Assembly: GCA_005503085.1 (NCBI GenBank)
Contig: SCOI01000007.1
Location: 1 to 64,000, forward strand
Length of the DNA: 64,000 nt
Source of the DNA: Burkholderiales bacterium C2
GTDB taxonomy: Bacteria; Pseudomonadota; Gammaproteobacteria; Burkholderiales; Burkholderiaceae_C
Direction: 5' to 3'
The position numbers and the translations under genes are program-made. The notes beneath the pieces are model-generated. The model was not told the origin of the DNA. It saw only the letters and a program-made list of their open reading frames with translations, and made no database searches. Positions 34,866-43,534 of the stretch are shown here, one piece after another. Every line of letters starts with the position of its first letter. Position 1 is the stretch's first letter.

Positions 34866-35924
34866 TCAGCCCCCGCCGCGCAGCGCCGTCGGCAAGACCC
34901 CCGACCAGCGCTTGAACGCGCGCCGGAACGAGCGCGCGTCGGCATAACCCAGGGCCTGGGCCACCTCGGCGATGCTCATCGGGGTGTTGATCAGCAGATC
35001 GCGCGCGCGCTCGTAGCGGGCCTCGTCGCGCAGGCCGCTGTAGCTGGCCTCCTGCGCCACCAGGCGGCGGCGCAGGGTGCGCTCGCTGACATTGACCTGG
35101 GCCGCGAGGGCGCGCTGCGAGGGCCGGTCCTGCAGGCCGTAGCGGATGCGGTTGACCACCGAGGCCAGCAGATCGTCCTGGCCGATCGGCACCTTCAGCA
35201 GCTGGTTCAGCTGCTTGCGCACCAGGTCGCTGGTCAGCCGGTCATAGCCGGGCAGCCGGGCCTCCAGCCATTTGATGTCGACCGTCAGGCGATGCTCGTC
35301 GGCATCGAAGCGCACCGGGCAGCGGAAGAAGCGTTCATACAGGCGCGGGTTCGCCGGGCAGGCATAGGCGAAGTCCACCTGCAGCGGCCGAAAGCTCGCG
35401 CCCACCATGGCCCGCGTCACTGCCACCGCGCTGGAGAAGGCCTCCTCGACCAGGAAGTTCTCGATCTCCAGGTCGAAGACATGCGGCGTCGCGCTGATGT
35501 GGAAGCGCTCGCCATCCTCGGTCAGCTGGTGATGGATCATCGAGCCGGTGCCGGTCTGGCGCTCCAGGCCGTAGCTGACGGCCTCGCCCAGGGTCTCGCA
35601 GCTCAGCATTGCCAGCCCGGCCAGGCCCCAGGAGATCGGCGTCTCGCGCGCCCCCACCGCCAGGCCCAGCGCCGGCTCGCCCAGCTCGCGCTGCGCGCGC
35701 AGGATCAGCGCACGGGTCTGCTGGTGCGAGATCAGCACATCGTCCTGCGCCAGGGTATGGGGGTTGAAGCCCAGGCCGCGGCACAGGCGCTCGCTGGACA
35801 TGCCGCGGTCCTCGACCAGGCCCAGCAGCACCCGCGCGACGGCCGGCACCAGGGTGGCCTGGCTGCGCGGATCGTTGTCGGGCTGGTCCTGCGGGTGCTC
35901 GGGGCTGGCGGCTTCTCGTTTCAT
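34866..35924 (-). CDS. AraC family transcriptional regulator
   Basis: A 352-residue regulator of the OruR/arabinose-binding-domain AraC type. The N-terminal two thirds match the Arabinose_bd/AraC-type ligand domain (SWGLAGLAMLSCETLGEAVSYGLERQTG...). The C-terminus has a double HTH (ALAAQVNVSERTLRRRLVAQEASYSGL and MSIAEVAQALGYADARSFRRAFKRWSGVLP). It is divergent from the RND efflux operon and probably controls it. The start, ATG 35924, has RBS GAGGAT. Confidence 0.9.
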   Translation of the reverse strand: MKREAASPEHPQDQPDNDPRSQATLVPAVARVLLGLVEDRGMSSERLCRGLGFNPHTLAQDDVLISHQQTRALILRAQRELGEPALGLAVGARETPISWGLAGLAMLSCETLGEAVSYGLERQTGTGSMIHHQLTEDGERFHISATPHVFDLEIENFLVEEAFSSAVAVTRAMVGASFRPLQVDFAYACPANPRLYERFFRCPVRFDADEHRLTVDIKWLEARLPGYDRLTSDLVRKQLNQLLKVPIGQDDLLASVVNRIRYGLQDRPSQRALAAQVNVSERTLRRRLVAQEASYSGLRDEARYERARDLLINTPMSIAEVAQALGYADARSFRRAFKRWSGVLPTALRGGG

Positions 35925-36240
35925 GCGGATCCTCGATGAGGGAACAGGGGCCGGGATTGTCCGGTTCTGCACCGCCTGCCGCGTCCCATCAAGCGGGCAG
36001 CGCGGCGGCAAATGGGCTGAAAAACCGGGCTCCAGCCCGGCATGCAGTACATCACAGCCGCACCGGGACGGCCAAGGTCTGGTTCCACGCCTGACCGCAA
36101 ATGATCCCACAGTGGCCGAAATGGTTCCCTGTATGACAGTCCCCGGTCCCTAGAGTGCGGGTCGTTCCAAGCAGGTCCCCGCGTCGTTGGGCGCCACAGC
36201 GGCGCGGGGACCTCGCAGCATCGAGAGAAAGCAACACACC
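35925..36240. other. intergenic region between the AraC gene and the RND efflux operon
   Basis: 316 bp without a gene, holding the divergent promoters of the AraC regulator and the efflux operon. A perfect hairpin lies at 36025-36040 (CCGGGCT and AGCCCGG around CC). No convincing -35/-10 pair could be placed; ATGACA at 36133 and TAGAGT at 36151 are too close together. The regulator's operator should be here. Confidence 0.6.
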
Positions 36241-37338
36241 ATGTCACGCCATAGCAAACTCACACCGTCGCCCTATCCCCTCGTCTCCCTCCTGTCGCTG
36301 GCCGCCGCGGCGGCCCTCGGCCTGAGCGGCTGCGGCCAGACGGCCGCGCCCGAAGCCGGCAAGACCCCGCCGCGCACCGTGCTGGTCGCCAGCGCCCTGC
36401 CCGCCGCGGCCACCGGCCCCGAGTTCATCGGCGAGGTGCGCGCGGCGCAGCGCGCCGAGCTGGCCTTCGCCCTGCCCGGCCTGGTCGAGCAGGTGCTGGT
36501 GGAAGCGGGTGACCGCGTCCGCCGCGGCCAGCTGCTGGCCACGCTGGAGGCCGCGCCCGGCCAGGCCCAGCTGAATGCGGCGCAGGCCGAGATCCAGCGC
36601 CTGCAGGCCGGCCTGGACGAGGCGCGCCGCAAGCAGGAGCGGCTGCGCGCTGCGCGCGAGCGCAAGGCCGCCAGCGAGGCCGAATGGACCGCCGCCCAGA
36701 CCGAGCTGGGCATGGCCGAGGCCGCGCTGGCCGCGGCCCACGCGCAGCGCGAGGGCCAGGCCTGGAACCGCGCCCGCGCCGAGCTGCGCGCGCCCTTCGA
36801 CGGCGTGGTCGCCTCGCGCCAGCTGGAGATCGGCCAGGCGGTCGGCTCCGGCCTGCCGGTGATCGCGATCGACGGCGCCGGCCGCGAGCTCTGGGTCACC
36901 CTGCCCGCCGGCCTGCCGGCCCTGGCCGTCGGCCAGCGCGCCCGCCTGGCCACGCCCCAGGGCGAGCTGGACAGCCGCCTGCTGCGTCTGGGCTCGCGCC
37001 TGGAGGCCGGCGGCGCACAGCGCGCGGTGTTTTCCCTGCCCGAGCCATGGCGGGTCGGCGACACCCTGGCCGTGCGCCTGCTGCCCGGCCAGGCCAGGCC
37101 GGCCAGCGTGCAGATCCCGCTGCGTGCGGTGCAGGGGGCGGCCGAGCAGGCCGCCAGCGTGTTCCGCCTGAAGGCCGACGGCCGCACGGTCGAGCAGGTC
37201 GCGGTGGGCCTGGGTGCCACCCGCGGCGAGCAGGTCGAGGTGCTGGCGGGCCTGCAGGCCGGTGACCGCGTGGTCGTGGCCGGCGGCCACAGCCTGGCCG
37301 CGGGCGCCCTGGTCAAGCCGGTCACGGCGCTGCGCTGA
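36241..37338 (+). CDS. RND efflux adaptor (membrane fusion protein), lipoprotein
   Basis: A 365-residue periplasmic adaptor. The signal peptide ends in a lipobox (LSGC, Cys31), so it is anchored in the inner membrane. The barrel-sandwich hybrid and hairpin are clear: LVEQVLVEAGDRVRRGQLLATLEAAPGQ, a long coiled coil (residues about 115-175) and ELRAPFDGVVASRQLEIGQAVG. It links the pump to the outer-membrane channel. The pump gene starts 18 bp later. Confidence 0.94.
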   Translation: MSRHSKLTPSPYPLVSLLSLAAAAALGLSGCGQTAAPEAGKTPPRTVLVASALPAAATGPEFIGEVRAAQRAELAFALPGLVEQVLVEAGDRVRRGQLLATLEAAPGQAQLNAAQAEIQRLQAGLDEARRKQERLRAARERKAASEAEWTAAQTELGMAEAALAAAHAQREGQAWNRARAELRAPFDGVVASRQLEIGQAVGSGLPVIAIDGAGRELWVTLPAGLPALAVGQRARLATPQGELDSRLLRLGSRLEAGGAQRAVFSLPEPWRVGDTLAVRLLPGQARPASVQIPLRAVQGAAEQAASVFRLKADGRTVEQVAVGLGATRGEQVEVLAGLQAGDRVVVAGGHSLAAGALVKPVTALR

Positions 37339-37356
37339 AGCCTGGGAGCCGACGAC

Positions 37357-40300
37357 ATGAGCATTGCCTCCTACGCCCTGAAGCGCCCGCGCTTCGCCTT
37401 CCTGGCCGCGCTGCTGCTGGTCCTCGCCGGCCTGTGGCTGGCGCTGGACTTCCCCTCGACCGAGGAACCGCAGGTCACGGTCCGCACCGCCACCGTGCTG
37501 ACCCTGGTGCCCGGCGCCAGCACCGAACGCATGGAGCAGCTGGTCGCGCGCCCCACCGAGGAAGCGATCCGCTCGCTGGCCGAGGTCAAGCGCGTCAAGA
37601 CCACGGTGCGCCCCGGCTTCGCCTTCAGCTATGTGGAGCTGAAGTCCGAGGTCTCGGCCCAGGCCCTGCCCGCCGTCTGGCAGCGCTTGCGCAACCGCAT
37701 GGCCGAGGTCCGGCCCGGCCTGCCGCAGGGCGCCACCGGCCCACTGGTGGATGACGAGTTCGGCCGCGTCGCGGTGCTGACGATGGGCCTGACCGGCCAA
37801 GGCTACAGCGCCGGCGAGCTGCGCGAGCAGGCGCGCCAGCTGCGCGACCGGCTCTACCGGCTGGACGGCGTGGAGCGGGTCAGCCTGCATGGCGTGCGCG
37901 ACGAACAGGTGCAGGTGGTGGCCGACGTGGCCGCGCTGAACGCCAAGGGCCTGTCGGTCGCCGCGCTCTCCGAGGCCCTGGCCAAGCGCAATGTGCTGGC
38001 CCCGGCCGGCCGCGCCCAGGTCGGCGGCGCCGAGATGGCGCTGACCGTCAGCGGCGACGCGAGCCGGCTCGCCGAGCTGGCGCAGACCCCGGTCGCGCTG
38101 CCCGGCGGCGGCTTGCTGCCGCTGGGCCAGCTGGCGCGGGTCGAGCGCGTGCCCCAGGATCCGGCCTCGGTCGGCGCCTTCGTCGACGGCCAGGCGGCCG
38201 CGGTGATCGCGGTTTCGATGGACCCGGGCCTCAACGTGACCAGCTTCGCCGCGCGCCTGCGCGCCGAGGTGCAGAGCCTGACCCGGGCCTTGCCCGCGGG
38301 CATGGAGCTGGTGCCGATCACCGACCAGGCGCAGATCGTCACCCAGCAGCTCAAGCAGGTCAGTCAGGTGTTCCTGGAGACCACCGCGATCGTGATGGGC
38401 GTGGTGGTGCTGTTCCTGGGCCTGCGCACCGGCCTGATCGTCGGCGCCATCGTGCCGACCACGGTGCTGGGCAGTCTGGTGGTGATGAAGCTGCTGGGCA
38501 TCGAGCTGCACATCATCTCGATCGGCGCGATCATCATCGCGCTGGGCCTGTTCGTCGACAACGCGATCGTCGTGGCCGAGGACATGGAGCGCCGCCTCGC
38601 GCTGGGCGAGGACCGCGCCGCGGCCGCCGCTGCCGCGGGGAAGACCATGTTCGTGCCGCTGCTGGTGTCCTCGCTGGCCATCATCCTGACCTTCATGCCG
38701 CTGGTGCTGAGCCGCACCGAGACCGGCGAGTACCTGCGCAGCATGGGCATCGTGATGGCGATCGCGCTGCTGCTGTCGCTGCTGCTGGCGGTCACCGTGA
38801 CGCCGCTGCTGTGCCAGCGCTTCGCGGTGCACCATGCCGAGCTGAGCCGCATGGCGCGCGGCGTCGAGGCGCTGACCGGCTGGTACCGCGGCAAGGTGCG
38901 CTGGGTGCTGGGCCACAAGACGATCTACATCGGCACCATGGTGGCGCTGCTGCTGGGCGCCGGCTGGCTGTTCTCCCACATCCCCTCGGAGCTGATGCCC
39001 GCCTCGGAGCGCAAGCAGCTGCAGATGGCGATCGAGCTGGCGCCCGACACCAGCGGCAACACCACGCTGGCCACCGCGCAGCGCATCAGCCAGGCGCTGA
39101 ACGAGCGCCAGCGCTTCCCCGAGCTGCAAAGCCAGACGGTCTATGTCGGCGACGGCGGCCCGCGCTTCATCCTGGCGCTGAACCCGCCGACGCCGGCCGC
39201 GCACCGCGCCTATGCGGTGCTGACCCTGGCCCCCGGCGCCACCCATGAGCAGGCGCTGCAGCGCCTGCGCAGCGAGCTGCCGGCGCAGTTCCCGGGCGTG
39301 CGTTTCGAGCCCAAGCGCTTCTCGATGGGCTCGACCGAGGCCGGCACCGCCGAGTTCCGCCTCTCCAGCGCCGACGGCCGCTCGCATGCCGTCGCCGCCG
39401 AGCGCCTGATGGCGGCGCTGCAGGCCCTGCCCGGCATCGTCGAGGTGCGCAGCGATGCCGAGCGCCAGGTGATGCATCTGGCGGTGCAGGTGGACCAGGT
39501 CAAGGCAGCGGCCGCCGGCATCAGCAGCGCCGAGGTGGCGCACAACCTGGAGCGCCTGCTCTCGGGCGAGGCGGTCAGCCAGTTCCGCGACGGCGACACC
39601 CTGCTGCCGGTGCTGGTGCGCGGCCCGCTGGAGCTGCGCGAGCGCATCGAGCAGCTGCAGGCCGCGCCGCTGGAGCGCGCCGGCGGCCAGGGTCGCCTCA
39701 CCCTGGGCCAGATCGCCCGCGTCGAGCTGGCCAGCCAGCCCTCGGTGCTGCAGCGGGTCGACCAGGAACGCGTCGTGACGATCAGCGCCAAGCATGCGCG
39801 CTGGACCGCGCAGGGCATCGTCGACGCGGTGCAGGCGCCACTGGGCGAGCTCCAGCAGGACGGCCAGGTGAAGGTCGTGCTGTCCGGCGAGATCGAGGAG
39901 GGCGCCAGCGCCAACGACGCGATCCTGGCGCTGCTGCCGGCCTGCGTGGTGGCGATGTTCCTGCTCTTCGTCTGGCAGTTCGAGAGCCTGCGCAAGAGCC
40001 TGATCGTGCTGACCAGCATCCCCTTCGTGACGATAGGCGCGGCGCTGGCGCTGAAGCTCAGTGGCACAACCTTGACCTTCGTCGGCACCCTGGGCCTGCT
40101 GGCGCTGGCCGGCATCATCGTCAACAACGCGGTGCTGCTGCTGGACGCGATCGACGAGGCGCGCGCCGCCGGCCTGGCCGCGGCCGACGCGATCGAGGAT
40201 GCCGCCGCCAAGCGCCTGCGCCCTATCGTGATGACCAAGATGGTCTGCATCCTGGGCCTGCTGCCGCTGTACCTGTTCGGCGGCGTGGTCTGGACCAGCC

Positions 40301-40431
40301 TGGCCGTCGTGATGATGGGCGGCCTGGCCCTGGGCACCCTGATCACGCTGGGCCTGATCCCGGCCCTCTACGCCGCCTTCTACCGCGTGCCCGCCCCTGT
40401 GGCGACGAGCACTGCGGCCACCGCTATCTGA
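37357..40431 (+). CDS. RND family efflux pump (inner-membrane transporter)
   Basis: A 1024-residue pump with the hydrophobic profile of RND transporters: an N-terminal helix, periplasmic porter domains (SAQALPAVWQRLRNRMAEVRPGLP and the repeat after 540) and two six-helix bundles. The central bundle has the proton-relay region IISIGAIIIALGLFVDNAIVVAEDMERRL with the two acidic residues, and the C-terminal one ends in KRLRPIVMTKMVCILGLLPL. It shares 12 transmembrane helices with the AcrB/MexB class. Substrates cannot be deduced. Middle gene of the adaptor-pump-channel operon. Confidence 0.95.
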   Translation: MSIASYALKRPRFAFLAALLLVLAGLWLALDFPSTEEPQVTVRTATVLTLVPGASTERMEQLVARPTEEAIRSLAEVKRVKTTVRPGFAFSYVELKSEVSAQALPAVWQRLRNRMAEVRPGLPQGATGPLVDDEFGRVAVLTMGLTGQGYSAGELREQARQLRDRLYRLDGVERVSLHGVRDEQVQVVADVAALNAKGLSVAALSEALAKRNVLAPAGRAQVGGAEMALTVSGDASRLAELAQTPVALPGGGLLPLGQLARVERVPQDPASVGAFVDGQAAAVIAVSMDPGLNVTSFAARLRAEVQSLTRALPAGMELVPITDQAQIVTQQLKQVSQVFLETTAIVMGVVVLFLGLRTGLIVGAIVPTTVLGSLVVMKLLGIELHIISIGAIIIALGLFVDNAIVVAEDMERRLALGEDRAAAAAAAGKTMFVPLLVSSLAIILTFMPLVLSRTETGEYLRSMGIVMAIALLLSLLLAVTVTPLLCQRFAVHHAELSRMARGVEALTGWYRGKVRWVLGHKTIYIGTMVALLLGAGWLFSHIPSELMPASERKQLQMAIELAPDTSGNTTLATAQRISQALNERQRFPELQSQTVYVGDGGPRFILALNPPTPAAHRAYAVLTLAPGATHEQALQRLRSELPAQFPGVRFEPKRFSMGSTEAGTAEFRLSSADGRSHAVAAERLMAALQALPGIVEVRSDAERQVMHLAVQVDQVKAAAAGISSAEVAHNLERLLSGEAVSQFRDGDTLLPVLVRGPLELRERIEQLQAAPLERAGGQGRLTLGQIARVELASQPSVLQRVDQERVVTISAKHARWTAQGIVDAVQAPLGELQQDGQVKVVLSGEIEEGASANDAILALLPACVVAMFLLFVWQFESLRKSLIVLTSIPFVTIGAALALKLSGTTLTFVGTLGLLALAGIIVNNAVLLLDAIDEARAAGLAAADAIEDAAAKRLRPIVMTKMVCILGLLPLYLFGGVVWTSLAVVMMGGLALGTLITLGLIPALYAAFYRVPAPVATSTAATAI

Positions 40432-40445
40432 ACATCGAGCCTCCC

Positions 40446-41909
40446 ATGTCGACCACGAACCCGAAGAACCCCATGACCCTCATGCGCCGGGCCGGCGCCC
40501 CGCTGCTGCTGGCCTTGGCCGCACTGCTGGGCGGCTGCGCCAGCGTGGCCCCCGTCAGCCAGCTGCCCGCGCTGCAGGCGCGCCACGACACGCGGCTGCC
40601 CGCGGCCCCCGCGGCGGCTTCCACCCAGGCCGCGCGTGCCTGGTGGCAGGAGCTGCAGGACCCGGTGCTGGACCGGCTGCTGGTGCAGGCCCAGGCCCGC
40701 AACCTCGATCTGAAGGCCGCGCTGGCCAGCGTGCAGGAGGCCCGTTCGCTGGCCGGCCTGGCGCGCCGCGAGGGCCTGCCGCAGGGCAGCCTGGGCCTGA
40801 CGGCCCAGGTCTCGCGCGCCTCGCAGGCCGAGGTGGACCCCTACCGCCAGAGCCAGCCGCGCGTGCCGGAGCAGCGCCTGATCGGCCTGAGCCAGAGCCT
40901 GGGCTGGGAGCTGGACCTGTTCGGCCGGGTCGGCACCGCCCAGGCCGTGGCCGAGCGCGAGCTGGACCTGGCGCAGGCCGATCTGCACGGCGCCCAGGCC
41001 CTGCTGCAGGCCGAGCTGGTGCAGCGCTACACCCAGCTGCGCGCGGCCCAGCAGGGCGAGATCCTGGCCGGCCGGCAGCTGGCGCTGGCGCAGACGAAGC
41101 TCGCGCAGCTGGAGGCGCGGACCGCGGCCGGCCTGGCCGATGCGCGCGAGCAGCGCGCCGCCGAGGCCGAGCTGGCGCAGCGCCGCGCCGCGCAGGGCGC
41201 CATCGCCGCGCAGATCCGCCAGCAGTTGGCCGCCATCGCCCTGCTGTGCGGCGAGGCACCCGCGGCGCTGGAGGCGGGCGGCAGCCTGGCCGGCCTGCGC
41301 GAGCCCCAGGCCCTGCCGGCCCTGCCCGAGCAGCAGAGCCTGCAGGTGCCCGAGGACCTGCTGCAGCGCCTGCCCCAGGTGGCGCGCGCCGACGCGGCGC
41401 TGCGCGCCAGCCTGGGCCAGCAGGTGCTGGCCGAGCGCGCCCATCTGCCGCGCCTGAGCCTGGCCGCCACCATCGGCCTGAACGAGGGCGCCTCGCGCCT
41501 GGGCAAGAGCGGCGCGCTGCGTTATGCGGCCGGCCCGGCCCTGCAATGGGACTGGCTCGACGCCGGCCGCCGCCAGGCCCGCGAGGCCGCCGCCAAGGCC
41601 GGCAGCGAACGCGCCTGGGCCCAGTTCGAGCAGAGCGTGCTGCAGGCCCTGGCCGACGGTGAGTCCGCGCTGCGCGGCTGGCAGGCGCAGTACCTCGGCT
41701 GGCAGGAGGCGCAGCAGGCGCTGCGCGCCGCCGCCGAGGCTGCACGCTATGCCGCCGAGCGCCAGGCCCTGGGCCTGGAGCCGCCACTCAGCGCGCTGGG
41801 CAGCGAGTCCCAGCGGCTCGCTGCGGAGCAAGCCAGCACCGAACAACAAGCCCTTGCGCTGCAAGCCTATGTGCAGGTGCAGCTGGCGCTCGGCGCCTGG
41901 CGGCCCTGA
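40446..41909 (+). CDS. RND outer-membrane channel (OprM/NodT-type lipoprotein)
   Basis: A 487-residue TolC-type channel. The signal peptide has a lipobox (LLGGC, Cys31). Two related outer-membrane efflux domains follow (ARAWWQELQDPVLDRLLVQAQARNLDLKAALASVQEARSLAGLA...GLSQSLGWELDLFGRVGTAQAVAERELDLAQADLHGAQALLQAELVQRYTQLRAAQ). The Trp-Trp pair and long helical hairpins fit the NodT family. It closes the operon 14 bp after the pump gene and ends 24 bp before a convergent tautomerase gene. Confidence 0.93.
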   Translation: MSTTNPKNPMTLMRRAGAPLLLALAALLGGCASVAPVSQLPALQARHDTRLPAAPAAASTQAARAWWQELQDPVLDRLLVQAQARNLDLKAALASVQEARSLAGLARREGLPQGSLGLTAQVSRASQAEVDPYRQSQPRVPEQRLIGLSQSLGWELDLFGRVGTAQAVAERELDLAQADLHGAQALLQAELVQRYTQLRAAQQGEILAGRQLALAQTKLAQLEARTAAGLADAREQRAAEAELAQRRAAQGAIAAQIRQQLAAIALLCGEAPAALEAGGSLAGLREPQALPALPEQQSLQVPEDLLQRLPQVARADAALRASLGQQVLAERAHLPRLSLAATIGLNEGASRLGKSGALRYAAGPALQWDWLDAGRRQAREAAAKAGSERAWAQFEQSVLQALADGESALRGWQAQYLGWQEAQQALRAAAEAARYAAERQALGLEPPLSALGSESQRLAAEQASTEQQALALQAYVQVQLALGAWRP

Positions 41910-41932
41910 GGTGCTTGCGCGCCTCGGGCGTG

Positions 41933-42313
41933 CTAGACATGCAGCAGCCGGCCGCCGCCGAATGACCAGTTCTCCCAGCTGGTCTCGACAAAGCCGACCA
42001 TCACCTGCTCGGTGTCGATGCCGGCCTCGGCCAGATCGGCCATCAGCTGCTGCAGCAGTTTTTTCTTGACCTTGACGCTGCGCCCGACCGACCAGAGGAT
42101 CTCGATCAGCACGAAATCGGCGCCGCGATCGGCCTGCAGATCGGGATAGCGCGGATCGATGCGCAGGTTCTCGGCCGGCAGCTCCAGCACGCGCTGGAAG
42201 CGGTCGGTGGCCGGCACGCCGGAGGCGACCAGGGCGGCATGGACCGCGTCGAGCACGGTGTTCTTGAAGCTCGCCGGCTTGGGCTGGCGGACGGTGACGG
42301 TGACCAGAGGCAT
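41933..42313 (-). CDS. tautomerase family protein
   Basis: A 126-residue protein of the tautomerase (4-oxalocrotonate tautomerase-like) superfamily. The family signature is the N-terminal Pro after the Met (MPLVTVTVRQPKPASFKNTVLDAVHAALVASG). It matches longer versions that act on unknown beta-keto acids. It lies 11 bp downstream of the small ORF at 42325-42483 and divergent from a LysR gene, which probably controls it. Confidence 0.85.
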   Translation of the reverse strand: MPLVTVTVRQPKPASFKNTVLDAVHAALVASGVPATDRFQRVLELPAENLRIDPRYPDLQADRGADFVLIEILWSVGRSVKVKKKLLQQLMADLAEAGIDTEQVMVGFVETSWENWSFGGGRLLHV

Positions 42314-42324
42314 GGCGTGAGCTC

Positions 42325-42483
42325 TCAGTAGTAGCGGGACAGGGGAAGGCGCGCCCAGCGCGCCTCGGCCTTCTCGGCCCAGGCCAGGAACCAGCGGTCC
42401 AGCAGCGGGCGGGCCGGGCCTGCTGGCGACGGGGGCTGGGTTGGGGGCATGGTGCGTGGCCGCAGCGGCAAGATCTTGCTCAT
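42325..42483 (-). CDS. small 52-residue protein upstream of the tautomerase
   Basis: A 52-residue ORF with a very strong RBS (CAGGAGGACCCG before the ATG). It begins MSKILPLRPRTMPPTQPPSP and ends in WFLAWAEKAEARWARLPLSRYY. The first half is proline-rich; the second is a basic amphipathic helix with Trp. No family is recognised. It is 11 bp upstream of the tautomerase, so the two are co-transcribed from the promoter shared with the divergent LysR gene. Confidence 0.55.
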   Translation of the reverse strand: MSKILPLRPRTMPPTQPPSPAGPARPLLDRWFLAWAEKAEARWARLPLSRYY

Positions 42484-42582
42484 CGGGTCCTCCTGGGGCG
42501 ATCCCACGCGGTTTGCGCGGGCTGGTCTGGATGCTATGTTTGCGTTCTTGCACGAACAATGGCTGAGTGTGCAGAGTGGACT

Positions 42583-42594
42583 TGCAAATTTGCA
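42583..42594. promoter_or_regulatory. palindrome TGCAAATTTGCA at the LysR start
   Basis: A perfect 12-bp palindrome, TGCAAATTTGCA, ends one base before the LysR ATG. It has the T-N11-A form of LysR-type operators, and a second inverted repeat (GTTC TTGCAC GAAC, 42544-42557) lies nearby. Autoregulation by LysR and control of the divergent tautomerase operon are likely but unproven. Confidence 0.5.
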
Positions 42595-42595
42595 C

Positions 42596-43519
42596 ATGAC
42601 AACCCCATCGACCGAACATCCCGCCGAATCGCTGAACTGGGACGATCTGCGCTATGCGCTGGCGATTGCCGAGGCCGGCTCGCTGGCCGGCGCGGCTCGC
42701 GTCCTGGGCGTGCAGCACACCACGGTGCTGCGCCGCCTCGATGCGCTGGAGCAGCGCCTCGGCGCCCGCCTGTTCGAGCGCCACCGCCAGGGCTACCGCC
42801 CCACCGAGGCCGGCGAGCTGATGGCGGCCCAGGCGCGCGAGATGGCGCCCGGCGTGGCCGAGCTGCAGCGCCGCATCCTGGGCCGTGACACCGCGTTGCA
42901 GGGCCAGCTGCGTCTGACGACCGCCTTTGTCGCGATGCTCTACCTGCTGCCGGGGCCCTTGGCGGCGTTCGCTCGTGCCCATCCGGGCATCGCGGTCGAG
43001 ATCAGCGAGAGCTCGGCCCTGGTCGATCTGTCGCGCCGCGATGCCGATGTCGCGCTGCGCATGAGTGCCCAGGTGCCCGAGCATCTGGTCGGGCGTCGGC
43101 TCGGCGAGATGCGCATGCGCATCTATGCGGCACGCGGCGCGGCCGATCTGCCGCAGGCCGAGACGCCGGTGGCGCGGCTGTGCCAAGACTATCCCTGGAT
43201 AGGCTATGAGCGCGACCGCAGCTCGCGTTTCTATGACCGCTGGCTGCGCCGCCATGTGGCGGACGAGCGCATCGTGATGCGGGCCGACCTGATGCAGTCG
43301 GCCGCCGCGATGGCCCGCACCGGCCTGGGCCTGGCCCTGCTGCCGACCCTGGCCGAGGCCCATGAGCCTCAGCTGCTGCCGGTCTCCGAGGTGCTGCCCG
43401 ACATGAGCATCCCGGTTTGGCTACTGACCCATCCGGACCTGCGCGACACCGCCCGGGTGCGCGCCTTCATGCAGCAGCTGGGCGGCGATCTGGCCGAGCG
43501 GCTGGCGGCCGCGCCCTGA
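42596..43519 (+). CDS. LysR family transcriptional regulator
   Basis: A 307-residue regulator. The winged helix (residues about 14-72) reads LNWDDLRYALAIAEAGSLAGAARVLGVQHTTVLRRLDALEQRLGARLFER, followed by the periplasmic-binding-like effector domain (LRLTTAFVAMLYLLPGPLAAFARAHPGIAVEI). The inducer is unknown. It is divergent from the small ORF/tautomerase operon, which is the likely target. The ATG 42596 has no clear RBS, and the operator-like palindrome next to it may also affect translation. Confidence 0.9.
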   Translation: MTTPSTEHPAESLNWDDLRYALAIAEAGSLAGAARVLGVQHTTVLRRLDALEQRLGARLFERHRQGYRPTEAGELMAAQAREMAPGVAELQRRILGRDTALQGQLRLTTAFVAMLYLLPGPLAAFARAHPGIAVEISESSALVDLSRRDADVALRMSAQVPEHLVGRRLGEMRMRIYAARGAADLPQAETPVARLCQDYPWIGYERDRSSRFYDRWLRRHVADERIVMRADLMQSAAAMARTGLGLALLPTLAEAHEPQLLPVSEVLPDMSIPVWLLTHPDLRDTARVRAFMQQLGGDLAERLAAAP

Positions 43520-43534
43520 AGCCGGCGGCGCTCT

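Noticed and set aside
36133-36156. sigma-70 promoter (ATGACA, TAGAGT) for the efflux operon
   Set aside because: The spacer is only 12 bases, too short for a standard promoter.
36244-39795. 1183-codon open frame on the minus strand
   Set aside because: Antisense to the RND adaptor and pump; long open antisense frames are expected at this GC content.
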